Assembly (NCBI RefSeq): GCF_040605455.1
Contig: NZ_JBEXCV010000198.1
Coordinates: 1 to 13,515, forward strand
Reading direction: 5' to 3'
DNA from: Embleya sp040605455
GTDB taxonomy: Bacteria; Actinomycetota; Actinomycetes; Streptomycetales; Streptomycetaceae
DNA: 13,515 nucleotides
A program made the position numbers and the translations under genes. A model generated the notes under the pieces. It worked only from the letters and a program-made list of their open reading frames with translations, did no database searches and was not told the origin of the DNA. Position 1 is the stretch's first letter. Every line of letters begins with the position of its first letter. Positions 1 to 6,503 of the stretch are shown here, piece by piece.

Positions 1-253
1 CGCCGCCCTTCTTCCCGGGTTGGGCCAGCGGCGGCGAGCTGTCCAGGTCGACGTAGTTGGCGTTCTCGGTGAGGACGACGCGCACCGGTCCGGCCGACAC
101 CTTCGCGGGCTGGTTCGCCGGCGGCGCGTTCCCGCCGCCGGACGCGGAAGGCGCGTTCCCACCACTCGACGCCGCGGGCGCGGACGCGCCGGTGTTCGTG
201 GGCCGGCCCTTGTCGCCGTCGGAGCCCGAGTTCGTGGCCAGTTGGATCGACAT
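1..253 (-). CDS. Partial protein of unknown function, runs off left edge
   Basis: An open frame without stops enters from position 253 and leaves the window at base 1, giving 84 visible codons from an ATG that begins MSIQLATNSGSDGDKG. Residues 15-55 or so are a low-complexity linker rich in Gly, Ala, Ser, Asn and Pro with a repeated GGNAP motif. After it comes a more ordered stretch with VRVVLTENANYVDL. No family was recognised. No good Shine-Dalgarno sequence precedes the ATG, and the same frame stays open upstream through the repeats at 267-302. The ATG may therefore be internal to a gene whose 5' part was cut off by an inserted element. The organised codon use supports coding; start and function are uncertain. 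Confidence 0.5.
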   Translation of the reverse strand, partial: MSIQLATNSGSDGDKGRPTNTGASAPAASSGGNAPSASGGGNAPPANQPAKVSAGPVRVVLTENANYVDLDSSPPLAQPGKKGG

Positions 254-256
254 GTT

Positions 257-302
257 GTTGGCGGTGAAAGTGTCAGCGGGATTGGCCGGGAAAAGTGTCA
301 GC
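257..302. repeat. Double 11-bp repeat resembling an IS21-type element end
   Basis: AAAGTGTCAGC occurs at 267-277 and again at 292-302, a 25-bp step. The left copy is preceded by TGTTGGCGG at 257. IS21-family elements typically begin with TG and carry several copies of a transposase-binding repeat inside each end, and this arrangement fits that pattern. No istA or istB gene is visible, so this would be a solo end or the edge of a remnant. The assignment is by pattern only. Confidence 0.35.
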
Positions 303-430
303 CGATTTCGACCGTGCTCGATGTCTGCGCGGCGGTTGCGAGGTCGAGGGTGCCGTCCGGGTTGCATACGAGGAAGCCGGGGTCCACCAGTTGTTTCACG
401 GCCCTGGACACCGTTTCCTTGTGGAGAATC
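298..430 (-). pseudogene. C-terminal fragment of a winged-helix DNA-binding protein
   Basis: About 41 codons on the minus strand, ending at a stop at 298-300, read ILHKETVSRAVKQLVDPGFL and then VCNPDGTLDLATA. This looks like the recognition helix (ETVSRAVKQLVDPGFL) and wing (PDGTLDLA) of a winged-helix regulator. No start codon or N-terminal part is present: the frame upstream runs into the hairpin at 431-482 and then antiparallel to another frame of the 504-782 gene. It is best read as a remnant lying between an IS21-like end and the hairpin. The fragment is short, so a chance resemblance cannot be excluded. Confidence 0.3.
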
Positions 431-482
431 GAATCCGGGCGGTTCCGGGCCGCGCATGCGCAGCCCGGAACCGCCCGGATTC
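431..482 (-). terminator. Near-perfect 52-nt hairpin downstream of the 504-782 gene
   Basis: Bases 431-450 and 463-482 are exact 20-bp reverse complements. The 12-nt centre is itself nearly self-complementary (GCGCATGCGC at 452-461), so only one C/A pair is mismatched over 52 nt. It starts 21 nt after the stop of the minus-strand gene at 504, the expected place for an intrinsic terminator. No T-run follows, as is common in actinobacteria. Confidence 0.7.
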
Positions 483-503
483 GTGCGTCTCGCACGGATT
501 GTG

Positions 504-782
504 CTACTCGGCGTCGCCCTGGAGCGGTTCGACGACGAAGTGGGCGTTGTCTGGGTCGGTCAACGTGGTCAGCTGGAACGCGTCCCAGCCTTGGCTGACT
601 TCGCCGTAGGCGCGTGTCAGGTTCCACGCGTCGACGGTGACCCAGTCGCGGACCTGGACGTCGAACTTCTTCGTGTCGGCGTTCCACACGAGGCGGGTCT
701 GTCCGTCGTGCGCGACGTGCGTGACGGCGCCGTGCTGGTGCTTGCTGTAGACGTGGGCCTTCGGGGCCTTCTTCTGCGGCAT
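504..782 (-). CDS. Small protein of unknown function (92 aa)
   Basis: The ATG at 782 is chosen because AGGGGGA sits about 6 nt upstream on the minus strand; an in-frame start 42 nt further upstream has no such site. The 92-residue product starts MPQKKAPKAHVYSKHQHGAV, a basic, His-rich N-terminus. It continues with alternating polar and hydrophobic segments (TRLVWNADTKKFDVQVRDWV, then AHFVVEPL) that look like a small beta-rich soluble domain, and it has an acidic C-terminus. There is no signal peptide or membrane segment. It lies 73 nt downstream of the 856-1395 gene on the same strand, so the two may be co-transcribed, ending at the hairpin 431-482. I do not recognise the family. Confidence 0.7.
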   Translation of the reverse strand: MPQKKAPKAHVYSKHQHGAVTHVAHDGQTRLVWNADTKKFDVQVRDWVTVDAWNLTRAYGEVSQGWDAFQLTTLTDPDNAHFVVEPLQGDAE

Positions 783-855
783 GTCCGTCCCCCTGGGGTG
801 TGCGCGGCGTCCCGTTCGGGGCACCGCGCAAGTTGGTCGGTGTCCGTGCAGTGGC

Positions 856-1395
856 TCAGTTCTGTGCGGCTGCGGCGAGTTCCTCGTACCAGTCGAGGAA
901 GCGGCTGACGGAGCCGCCGAAGTCGTCGTTGACGAGCTGGTGGAGCGCGCGCTGGTCGTGCCCTTGCGCCCAGTCCCCTGCCGGGACGGGCTCCCCGCAG
1001 CCGCAACGGCAGGTCCCGGCTTCGCTCGGGTGGCGGAAGTAGGCGATCGGGTTGCGGCTGGTCGTGGGCACCGGGTCGTCCCGCCCGACGAGCCCGTCGT
1101 GGACCGGGTGACCGGGCGGCAGCACCGTCCCGGCGAACCCGCGGCGGTCCTCGTTGGTCGCCCACTCCGTGACCTCGATGACCATGCGGACCACGCCTTG
1201 ACCGACGACGACGGCGTAGCGCTCGCGCTCGGCGCGTTCGCTGAGCTTCCACCAGCCGCGGGCCGCGTCGTACACGTCCTGATCGGTCATCGTCGGGTCC
1301 CAGCCGGTGAGCTGCCGGACGAGGAACACATGCGGCGCAGTCGCCTCGCCGCCGTTGCCGACGTACTTGCGCCTGCCCAGACGGATGCGGATCAT
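856..1395 (-). CDS. Protein of unknown function with a C-terminal Cys/His cluster
   Basis: A 179-residue product with ATG at 1395 preceded by AGGGGAAG. Residues 40-90 (VYDAARGWWKLSERAERERY, then AVVVGQGVVRMVIEVTEW) resemble an uncharacterised actinobacterial module with a conserved GWW, an Arg/Glu-rich helix and a hydrophobic strand, ending in a GF.G motif and later NPIAY. Residues 129-146 hold CRCGCGEPVPAGDWAQGHD, with Cys129, Cys131 and Cys133 followed by His146, a likely small metal-binding knuckle. The C-terminal helix ends in WYEELAAAA. It looks soluble and may bind nucleic acid, but that is inference from the cluster. It is first in a possible two-gene unit with 504-782 and has an AT-rich promoter region upstream. 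Confidence 0.75.
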   Translation of the reverse strand: MIRIRLGRRKYVGNGGEATAPHVFLVRQLTGWDPTMTDQDVYDAARGWWKLSERAERERYAVVVGQGVVRMVIEVTEWATNEDRRGFAGTVLPPGHPVHDGLVGRDDPVPTTSRNPIAYFRHPSEAGTCRCGCGEPVPAGDWAQGHDQRALHQLVNDDFGGSVSRFLDWYEELAAAAQN

Positions 1396-1424
1396 CTTCC
1401 CCTACTTCAACACGAAATCCGATG

Positions 1425-1500
1425 GCGTTTGTATAGATAGGAAACTTCGTGGATCTTGAGATGTCAATGTCAAACATTGCATATCGGGTGCATTGTTTAA
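1425..1500 (-). promoter_or_regulatory. AT-rich control region with 27-bp dyad upstream of 856-1395
   Basis: This stretch is far more AT-rich than its surroundings. AAACATTGCA at 1472-1481 and TGCATTGTTT at 1489-1498 are inverted repeats with one mismatch around a 7-nt centre, an operator-like dyad. On the minus strand TTGACA occurs twice in tandem (1473-1468 and 1467-1462), and TATCTA and TATACA lie downstream (about 1439-1430). The spacing to those -10-like boxes (22 and 26 nt) is longer than ideal, so exact promoter elements are uncertain. Confidence 0.4.
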
Positions 1501-1537
1501 GCAGGGCGGCGGAATCCTGCGTCCGGGGGTGCCCCCT

Positions 1538-1565
1538 CTGTCGTCAAAGGATCGTTTGACGACAG
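1538..1565. repeat. 11-bp inverted repeat beside the recombinase remnant
   Basis: CTGTCGTCAAA (1538-1548) and TTTGACGACAG (1555-1565) are exact inverted repeats around GGATCG. It sits about 20 bp before the point where recombinase homology begins. It could be a recombination or regulator site, a hairpin, or the scar where the recombinase N-terminus was lost. Confidence 0.45.
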
Positions 1566-1585
1566 GCAGCCGACGCGTCCAATGA

Positions 1586-2704
1586 ACCCGCGCAATCCGG
1601 GAGTTCGAGGCGGCCCGAATCCGCCTCGCCGAGGCCGGGATCGAGGACCCGGTCGTCTTCGAGGAAGACGGCGGCACCTCCAGCCGCCTCCACCCCCTCC
1701 AACGCCCGAAGTTCCGCGAACTGCTCACCTACGCGCGGCCGGGCGACACCGTGCACATCTCCGAGATGTTCCGCCTCGTGCGCGGCACCGGGCACATCCT
1801 CGACGTGCTCGACGTCCTCCACCGCGACCAGGTCGCGCTGCGCATCCACGACGGGGCGTTCTCCGCGATGGACCTCACCGACCGCCACCCCCGCACCGGC
1901 GAACTGCTGTCCACCGTGAAGTTCATGGTGCAGACCCTCGCCGCCGCAGGCGAACTCCAGCGCGACCTCCAACGCGAACTGACCTACGACGGGCTGCGCG
2001 CCGCCGAAGCCAAAGGCAACAAGGGCGGACGCCGCCCGGCCCTCACCGGCACGACGATCGCCGACGTCCGCGCCGCGTACCTCGACGGCCAGACCATCTC
2101 CGCCCTGTCCCGCGACTACCGCGTCAGCCGCGGCGCCGTACGCACCGCCGTCGCCGACCTCATGCCCGAGCACATCGCAGCCGACGAAGGCGCCCCGGCC
2201 CCGGAGATGCCCATCACCCTCGACATGCCCGGGAAAGTCGCCGACTTCCTCCGCACCGCCGAGCTGGACGACACCGAGCGGGCCGCGCTCAACCAGGGAA
2301 TGACCGTACGACGCGGCCAGGGCTACACCCTGCGCGTCAGCGCCCCGCTCGCGGTCCACCGCCAGTTCCTCGCCCGCTGCCGCCCCCTCGACGGCGGCGG
2401 GCCACGCGACGGGCCGAACGATGGCCCCGCAGGTGTCCGGTCATGTTCACCTCGGGCAAGGCGATGTCGGCGTGGGATTCAGGTACTGCCCCATGGGTCG
2501 GGCAAGGGTGGTGGTGTGGCCCGGAGTCGGGCGACGCGTTCGCGGGCCTCGACATCGGCCAGGCGCCGGCCGTCGGGGTCGTCGAGCGCGACGACGAGCG
2601 GTTCGAGAGCGGCATGGCCCAGGCGGTGCCATATGGGCGCGGCCGGTCCGTCGGCGAGCAGCTCGGGCAGCGTGGTGACCACGATCGGAACGGTGCGCCA
2701 GTAG
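1586..2704 (+). pseudogene. Serine recombinase (resolvase family), catalytic N-terminus lost
   Basis: The reading frame opens after a TGA at 1583-1585 and has no ATG/GTG until a GTG at 1751, which lies inside the domain. Visible parts are the resolvase core (REFEAARIRLAEAGIEDPVV, FEEDGGTSS, RPKFRELLTYARPGDTVHI, SEMFRLVRGTGHILDVL), the long helix with LQRDLQRELTYDGLRAAEAK and GNKGGRRPAL, a helix-turn-helix (TISALSRDYRVSRGAVRTAV), and a C-terminal extension ending near VHRQFLARC at about 2390. The usual YxRVS motif carrying the catalytic serine is absent, so the protein cannot be an active recombinase. The frame continues to a stop at 2702-2704, but after about 2400 it is low-complexity and runs antisense over the neighbouring gene. 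Resolvases of this kind often accompany Tn3-type transposons; no transposase is present here. Confidence 0.75.
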
Positions 2705-3660
2705 CTGACGGCCCGGCCCTCGCGGTCGGCGCGTGTGCCGCGCCAGTGCTGGCGGGTCAGGGCGGCGAACTCGTCGGTCCAGGTCCGGGCCCGAGCGTCG
2801 GTGATGTCGGCCAGGACCAGGGCGAGCGGCGGATACGAGCCCTCCGGACTTGTGGCGCCCGGGTACGTCTGCTGCCACACCTGGTGGGTTCCGTCGATCG
2901 GTGTCTTGGTGCGGCGTTGGTAGTACTCGAGGTAGGCGGGGAGCTTCGCGGCCACGCGCTGCGCGCCCATCGTGTCGCGGTCGACCTCGACCGTCAGCAG
3001 CGGTACCGCGGTTCCGGGTGCGTACAGGACGGCGTCGGGGATCACCCGGCGGCGCCCGTCCAGGGGGTGGACGGCCTCGGTGCGCCAGTGCTGGACCGGG
3101 CCGCCGACGCCGGAGGCGACGAATGCGGCGATCGTGTCGGTCACCGCCATCGCGTGTCGGGCTCCGGTGCGCGCCGCGCCCTCGCCGGTTCCACCCGGGG
3201 CGGTGCCTGCGGGCAGCAGGGCGAGGGCGGCGCGTTGTCCGGCCGGCGTCAGCCGCCAGATCTTGCGATATTCGGCCCCCTCGCGGCCGTCGGAGGTGGC
3301 GAGTCGGTGCCGGGCGAGGTCGTTCAACGCGTTGCGCACCGCCTTGTCGCCGCGGGCGGTGGGCAACAGTCGGCGCAGCTGGGCGGGGGTGGCGAGCTTG
3401 ACGACCGCGAGTGCGGCGAGCACCTCGCCCCTGGACCGGGCGGTGGACCTGCGCGGATACGGGGAAGAGGGGTTGTAGGCACGCTTGGAGGACCCCTTAT
3501 CCGGGGCCTGACCTGGGGAAACGCCCTGTGTGTCGTGGTCGGGCGCGGAAGCGACGGTGGAAGCGGGCACGGAAGCGGACGCGGATCGCCCCGCGGACGG
3601 ACCGCGCGGGCGTGTGCGTCGTGGCTGCGGGCCGGCGTCGGACTGCTCGTGTGGCGACAT
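2479..3660 (-). CDS. Replication-relaxation (Replic_Relax) family protein, copy 1
   Basis: A 393-residue product; the ATG at 3660 follows GAGAGA. The frame is open further upstream, but only antisense to the transposase remnant, so that extension is rejected. Residues 1-75 are a disordered Pro/Ser/Arg-rich tail. Residues 77-145 form a winged helix (EVLAALAVVKLATPAQLRRL ... KIWRLTPAGQRAAL). The core follows: IPDAVLY with Pro208-Asp209, then LLTVEVDRDTM with Glu225 and Asp227, then RVAAKLPAYLEYYQ. This layout is that of the Replic_Relax family, known from Streptomyces plasmids and integrative elements and tied to plasmid replication and DNA relaxation. The PD...ExD...K order also recalls PD-(D/E)xK nucleases, which is my inference. 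It converges with the recombinase remnant. A second, diverged copy lies at 5410-6390. Confidence 0.8.
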   Translation of the reverse strand: MSPHEQSDAGPQPRRTRPRGPSAGRSASASVPASTVASAPDHDTQGVSPGQAPDKGSSKRAYNPSSPYPRRSTARSRGEVLAALAVVKLATPAQLRRLLPTARGDKAVRNALNDLARHRLATSDGREGAEYRKIWRLTPAGQRAALALLPAGTAPGGTGEGAARTGARHAMAVTDTIAAFVASGVGGPVQHWRTEAVHPLDGRRRVIPDAVLYAPGTAVPLLTVEVDRDTMGAQRVAAKLPAYLEYYQRRTKTPIDGTHQVWQQTYPGATSPEGSYPPLALVLADITDARARTWTDEFAALTRQHWRGTRADREGRAVSYWRTVPIVVTTLPELLADGPAAPIWHRLGHAALEPLVVALDDPDGRRLADVEARERVARLRATPPPLPDPWGST

Positions 3661-3813
3661 GCGGATCTCTCTCGTCGAGTGGCGGTAGGCGCGTTCACGC
3701 CCGCCGCCACCATGACGAGACCCCCCTTGTCCGCCGTCTGTCCGACCCCTTGACCGGGATCGTTTACACCCGATCCACGGGTATGACCCGGTTTCCCCCT
3801 TAATCACCCCTAA
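3661..3813. promoter_or_regulatory. Upstream region of Replic_Relax copy 1 with C-rich repeats
   Basis: The region holds CCCCTTGTCCG (3723-3733, reverse complement of CGGACAAGGGG), CCCCTTGACC (3747-3756) and CCCCCTTAATCACCCC (3795-3810). Related sequences recur at 4582-4664 and 6502-6547. They lie within about 150 bp upstream of the minus-strand start at 3660 and may be binding sites for a regulator or for a replication protein. No clear -10/-35 pair was found. Confidence 0.4.
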
Positions 3814-4493
3814 TACGTAGTCAGCGACAGCACGACCGCGGCGGCGAAGCTCTCGAAGTCCCGGATCGCCGCCGCCCTCAAACGCGCGGGCCGCCAGCGC
3901 GCCTCCGAGCGCGAGACCGAGCGGCTGCAGACGATCTTCCGAGCCGACCACGCACACCAACCGCAGCTGGTCGAGGAGGCGATGGGACGGCAAATGCTCG
4001 CCCTCCTGGGTCAACTCGACGCCGCCTGCGTCGGAGCGGACGACCTCGCCGAAGCCACCGAAGCGTCCTTTCGCCGGCACCCCGACGCCGACGTCATCCT
4101 CAGCTTCCCGGCCTCGGAGCCCAGCTCGGCGCCCGGGTGCTCGCCGAGATCGGCGACGACCGCCGACGCTTCACCGACGCCCGCGCCCTCAAGTCCTACG
4201 CGGGATCCGCACCCATCACCCGCGCCTCCGGCAAGAAACGCTACGTCGGCCGCCGCTTCGTCAAGAACGACCGCCTCGTCCACGCCGGCCACCTCTGGGC
4301 ATTCGCCTCACTGACAGCCTCCTCGGGCGCGAACGCCCACTATCGACGCCGACGCGAACACGGCGACTGGCACGCCGCCGCCCAACGCAACCTCTTCAAC
4401 CGCATGCTCGGCCAGCTCTACCACTGCCTCCAAAACCACGTTCCGTTCAACGAGCAACGAGCCTTCGCCCCATTTCTAGACGTCGCCGCTTGA
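3814..4493 (+). pseudogene. IS110-family transposase remnant (N-terminus lost, frameshifted)
   Basis: The first part (from about 3820) reads KLSKSRIAAALKRAGRQRA ... MGRQMLALLGQLDA ... HPDADVILSFP in one frame. The rest reads GLGAQLGARVLAEIGDDRRR, FTDARALKSYAGSAPITRAS, GKKRYVGRRFVKNDRLVHAG and FNRMLGQLYHCLQ in the next. The second part is the C-terminal domain of IS110-type transposases, with the conserved GLG.ILGARVLAE and YAG..P.T..SG regions. One C is missing from the run at 4107-4109, where SFPGLG should be encoded continuously. The N-terminal DEDD catalytic domain (roughly the first 170-180 residues of about 400) is absent; a TAA at 3811-3813 marks the edge. The element is therefore inactive. 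Confidence 0.88.
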
Positions 4494-4831
4494 CTCCTTA
4501 ACACCGTGAGATGTCTTGTCCTGCGTCTGTACGAGGCTGTGACCAGCACGAACGCGCGATCGACGCAAGAGCGGCCGACCCCGGACAAGGGGGCCCGATA
4601 CACCCCCTTTTCGCCTTGACCAGGGCAGTTCAAGGCGGTTGCCCCCTTGACCACCCCCTGTTATCCCGATTCGCCGGAACCGTCACCACCGCACCGGACG
4701 GCCCGGCATGGTGGAAAGGCGCGTGAGTGTGCAAGAACGGTGCGGTGCCGCGCGGTGCGGTGGGTGTGGCGTGTCGAGGCCGCACGACGCACGGGGTGTA
4801 CTCGGCGCGGTCCGGTGGAGAGTGTGTGTTC
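4494..4831. other. Intergenic region: IS110 right end and C/G-rich repeats before pyrE-like gene
   Basis: The first 25 bases (CTCCTTAACACCGTGAGATG and on) look like the right flank of an IS110-type element, which lacks long inverted repeats. Further right are CGGACAAGGGG (4582-4592), CCTTGACC (4613-4620) and CCCCCTTGACCACCCCC (4642-4658). A 25-bp stretch at 4639-4664 resembles 3792-3816, from TTnCCCCCTT to TAT. The remaining 165 bp are GC-rich with no reading frame I can support. Transcription of the downstream gene probably starts here. Confidence 0.45.
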
Positions 4832-5356
4832 ATGACACGTGGAGAGTTGGCTCGTCGTATCCGTCGGGTCTCGTTCCTCACCGGCGACTTCGTCCTGCGG
4901 TCGGGGGCCGGTGCCGGCGAGTACTTCGACAAGTACCGGTTCGAGGCCGACCCCGTCCTCCTGGACGCCGTCGCCGAGGAGATGGCCGCGCTGGTCCCGT
5001 CCGACACCGAGGTGTTGGCCGGCCTCGAGATGGGCGGAATCCCGGTGGTCACCGCGCTGGGCCGGCACACCGGCCTGCCGTGCGCATTCGTGCGCAAACG
5101 GGCCAAGGAGTACGGGACCCGCCGCCTGGCCGAGGGAGCGGACGTCGCGGGCCGCCGGGTCCTGATCGTGGAGGACGTCGTCACCACCGGCGGGCAGATC
5201 GTCCTGTCCACCGCCGACCTGCGCGCCCTCGGCGCCGACGTCCACCAGGCCCTGTGCGTCATCGACCGCGAACAAGGCGGCGCACGGGCCCTGTCCACCG
5301 AAGGGATCGAACTGCTGTCCCTCCTCACCGCCACCGACCTGCACGACACCGCCTGA
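4832..5356 (+). CDS. pyrE: Orotate phosphoribosyltransferase-like enzyme
   Basis: A 174-residue product of the type I phosphoribosyltransferase fold. The PRPP-binding motif is VLIVEDVVTTGGQ at residues 110-122, with the acidic pair Glu114-Asp115. The hood region GEYFDKYRFEADP (29-41), LEMGGIPVVTAL and FVRKRAKEYGTRRLAEG (86-102) match orotate phosphoribosyltransferases, which convert orotate and PRPP to orotidine 5'-phosphate in cytosolic pyrimidine synthesis. The ATG at 4832 lies 11 nt after GGTGGAG; a GTG at 4826 is closer and would add two residues. No other pyr genes are nearby: it stands alone between two Replic_Relax genes and an IS110 remnant, so it may be an extra copy, or act on another base. 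The family is clear; orotate as the true substrate is not proven. Confidence 0.85.
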   Translation: MTRGELARRIRRVSFLTGDFVLRSGAGAGEYFDKYRFEADPVLLDAVAEEMAALVPSDTEVLAGLEMGGIPVVTALGRHTGLPCAFVRKRAKEYGTRRLAEGADVAGRRVLIVEDVVTTGGQIVLSTADLRALGADVHQALCVIDREQGGARALSTEGIELLSLLTATDLHDTA

Positions 5357-5358
5357 CA

Positions 5359-5402
5359 CCCGCACCACACCGCCGTGGGGCACTGCGGCGGTGTGGTGCG
5401 GG
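5359..5402. terminator. Bidirectional hairpin terminator
   Basis: Bases 5359-5374 and 5387-5402 are exact 16-bp reverse complements around a 12-nt loop. The hairpin starts 2 nt after the pyrE-like stop and ends 7 nt before the stop of the converging gene at 5410, so it can end transcription from both sides. Confidence 0.85.
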
Positions 5403-5409
5403 ACGAGGT

Positions 5410-6390
5410 CTACCAGAGGTCGGATTCGTCGTCCTCGAACCCGGCGTCCGCTGCCAACGCGGTGGGTCGGGCCCGGCCGGGCCCGCGGGTCGTTCCGGTC
5501 TCGATCGGCGAAGGTGCGCCCGGCACGCCCGCGCCCAGCCGTGCCGGGCGCAGGCGTGGGGGTCGGGCGCCCAGGGGGAGCCACAGGGGTTCGGTGGGTG
5601 AGGTGTCGGGTGGGCGGACGCCGGTGGCGATCGGGACGGTGGTGTGGGTGCGGTTCAGGGCGGCGCGGGCCTCGATCTCGCGGCGCGGCGAGGTGAACAC
5701 GAAGAGCACGACAGGGTGTTCGGTGCCGAACAGGTCCTGGGCCACGTATGCGTCCATGCCGCGCTTCCAGGCGTCGAGCAGGGTGTCGTAGGCGCCGATC
5801 TTGTCCACGAGTCGGGCCAGGCGCTCGGTCCCGGTGTCGTACTCGATCGCGAGGGTGGCGCGGGTGCGACCCTGGCGCCAGGTCACCACGGCGTCCGGGC
5901 GTACGCCGCCGCCGTAGAAGCCGGGGGCGGGCATCTCGCGTTCGCTGAGCCAGCGTTCCACCGAGGTGTCGGGGTGGGTGCGGGCGTGGGCTTCGAGGGC
6001 GGTGTGGAAGCCGTTGACGCCGATCAGGTGCGCGAGGCCGCGGGGTGATTTCATGCCGAGCTCGCGATCGCGACGGGCCTGGCGGATCGCCGGCTTGGTG
6101 TCCTGGCCGGCTTCGACGGCGACGGCGGCGGCGCCGGCCGGGGCCAGGACGAAGTGCGAGGGGTGGGAGCCGCGGTCGGCGCGGGGTCGGAAGCGGTCGA
6201 CGGCCTGCATGCCTTCCAGTTGTTGCATGCGGTGGCGGGCGGTGACCGGGCTGTCGAAGGCGAGTTCGGTGATCTGGTGGGTGGTCAACAACCGGTGGGT
6301 GGCGAGGGTGCGCAGGATCAGGCGGTCCCGGTCCGTCAATCGGGCACTGAGCTTTTGGATACGCGACGTCGCGACGTCGTCACCGGACAT
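5410..6390 (-). CDS. Replication-relaxation (Replic_Relax) family protein, copy 2
   Basis: A 326-residue product; the ATG at 6390 follows AGAGGAAG. Residues 13-90 form a winged helix (LSARLTDRDRLILRTLATHR, LLTTHQITELAF, RHRMQQLEGM, HFVLAPAGAAAV). The core is GVRPDAVVTW with Pro165-Asp166, ATLAIEYDTGTERLARL with Glu183 and Asp185, and DKIGAYDTLL with Lys197. The EYDTGTE block is typical of Replic_Relax proteins from Streptomyces mobile elements. The tail from about 275 is Pro/Arg-rich and ends acidic (FEDDESDLW). It lacks the long disordered N-terminus of copy 1 and is clearly diverged, so this is not a recent duplication. DNA binding is well supported; a replication or mobilisation role is known for the family and only inferred here. 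Confidence 0.82.
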   Translation of the reverse strand: MSGDDVATSRIQKLSARLTDRDRLILRTLATHRLLTTHQITELAFDSPVTARHRMQQLEGMQAVDRFRPRADRGSHPSHFVLAPAGAAAVAVEAGQDTKPAIRQARRDRELGMKSPRGLAHLIGVNGFHTALEAHARTHPDTSVERWLSEREMPAPGFYGGGVRPDAVVTWRQGRTRATLAIEYDTGTERLARLVDKIGAYDTLLDAWKRGMDAYVAQDLFGTEHPVVLFVFTSPRREIEARAALNRTHTTVPIATGVRPPDTSPTEPLWLPLGARPPRLRPARLGAGVPGAPSPIETGTTRGPGRARPTALAADAGFEDDESDLW

Positions 6391-6503
6391 GGGGGCTTCC
6401 TCTTCTCTGTCGTGGAACGAGGGCAGGACAAGGTCGGCCGGCGCGGCGGCGACCCGGGGGACGGGCGAACGTGCCCGGCCGGGCACGGCAAGCACCGCAG
6501 GCG

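Noticed and set aside
1582..3753. Very long plus-strand open frame (723 codons)
   Set aside because: It is rich in Arg/Pro with no domain, runs out of frame with the recombinase, and then lies antisense to the Replic_Relax gene. It is a high-GC shadow.
3661..4080. N-terminal extension of Replic_Relax copy 1
   Set aside because: The added residues are the antisense reading of the IS110 remnant. The ATG at 3660 has a ribosome site and begins the plausible protein.
4727..4831. Extended N-terminus for the pyrE-like protein
   Set aside because: The extension has no family similarity, and GGTGGAG before 4826-4832 marks the normal start.
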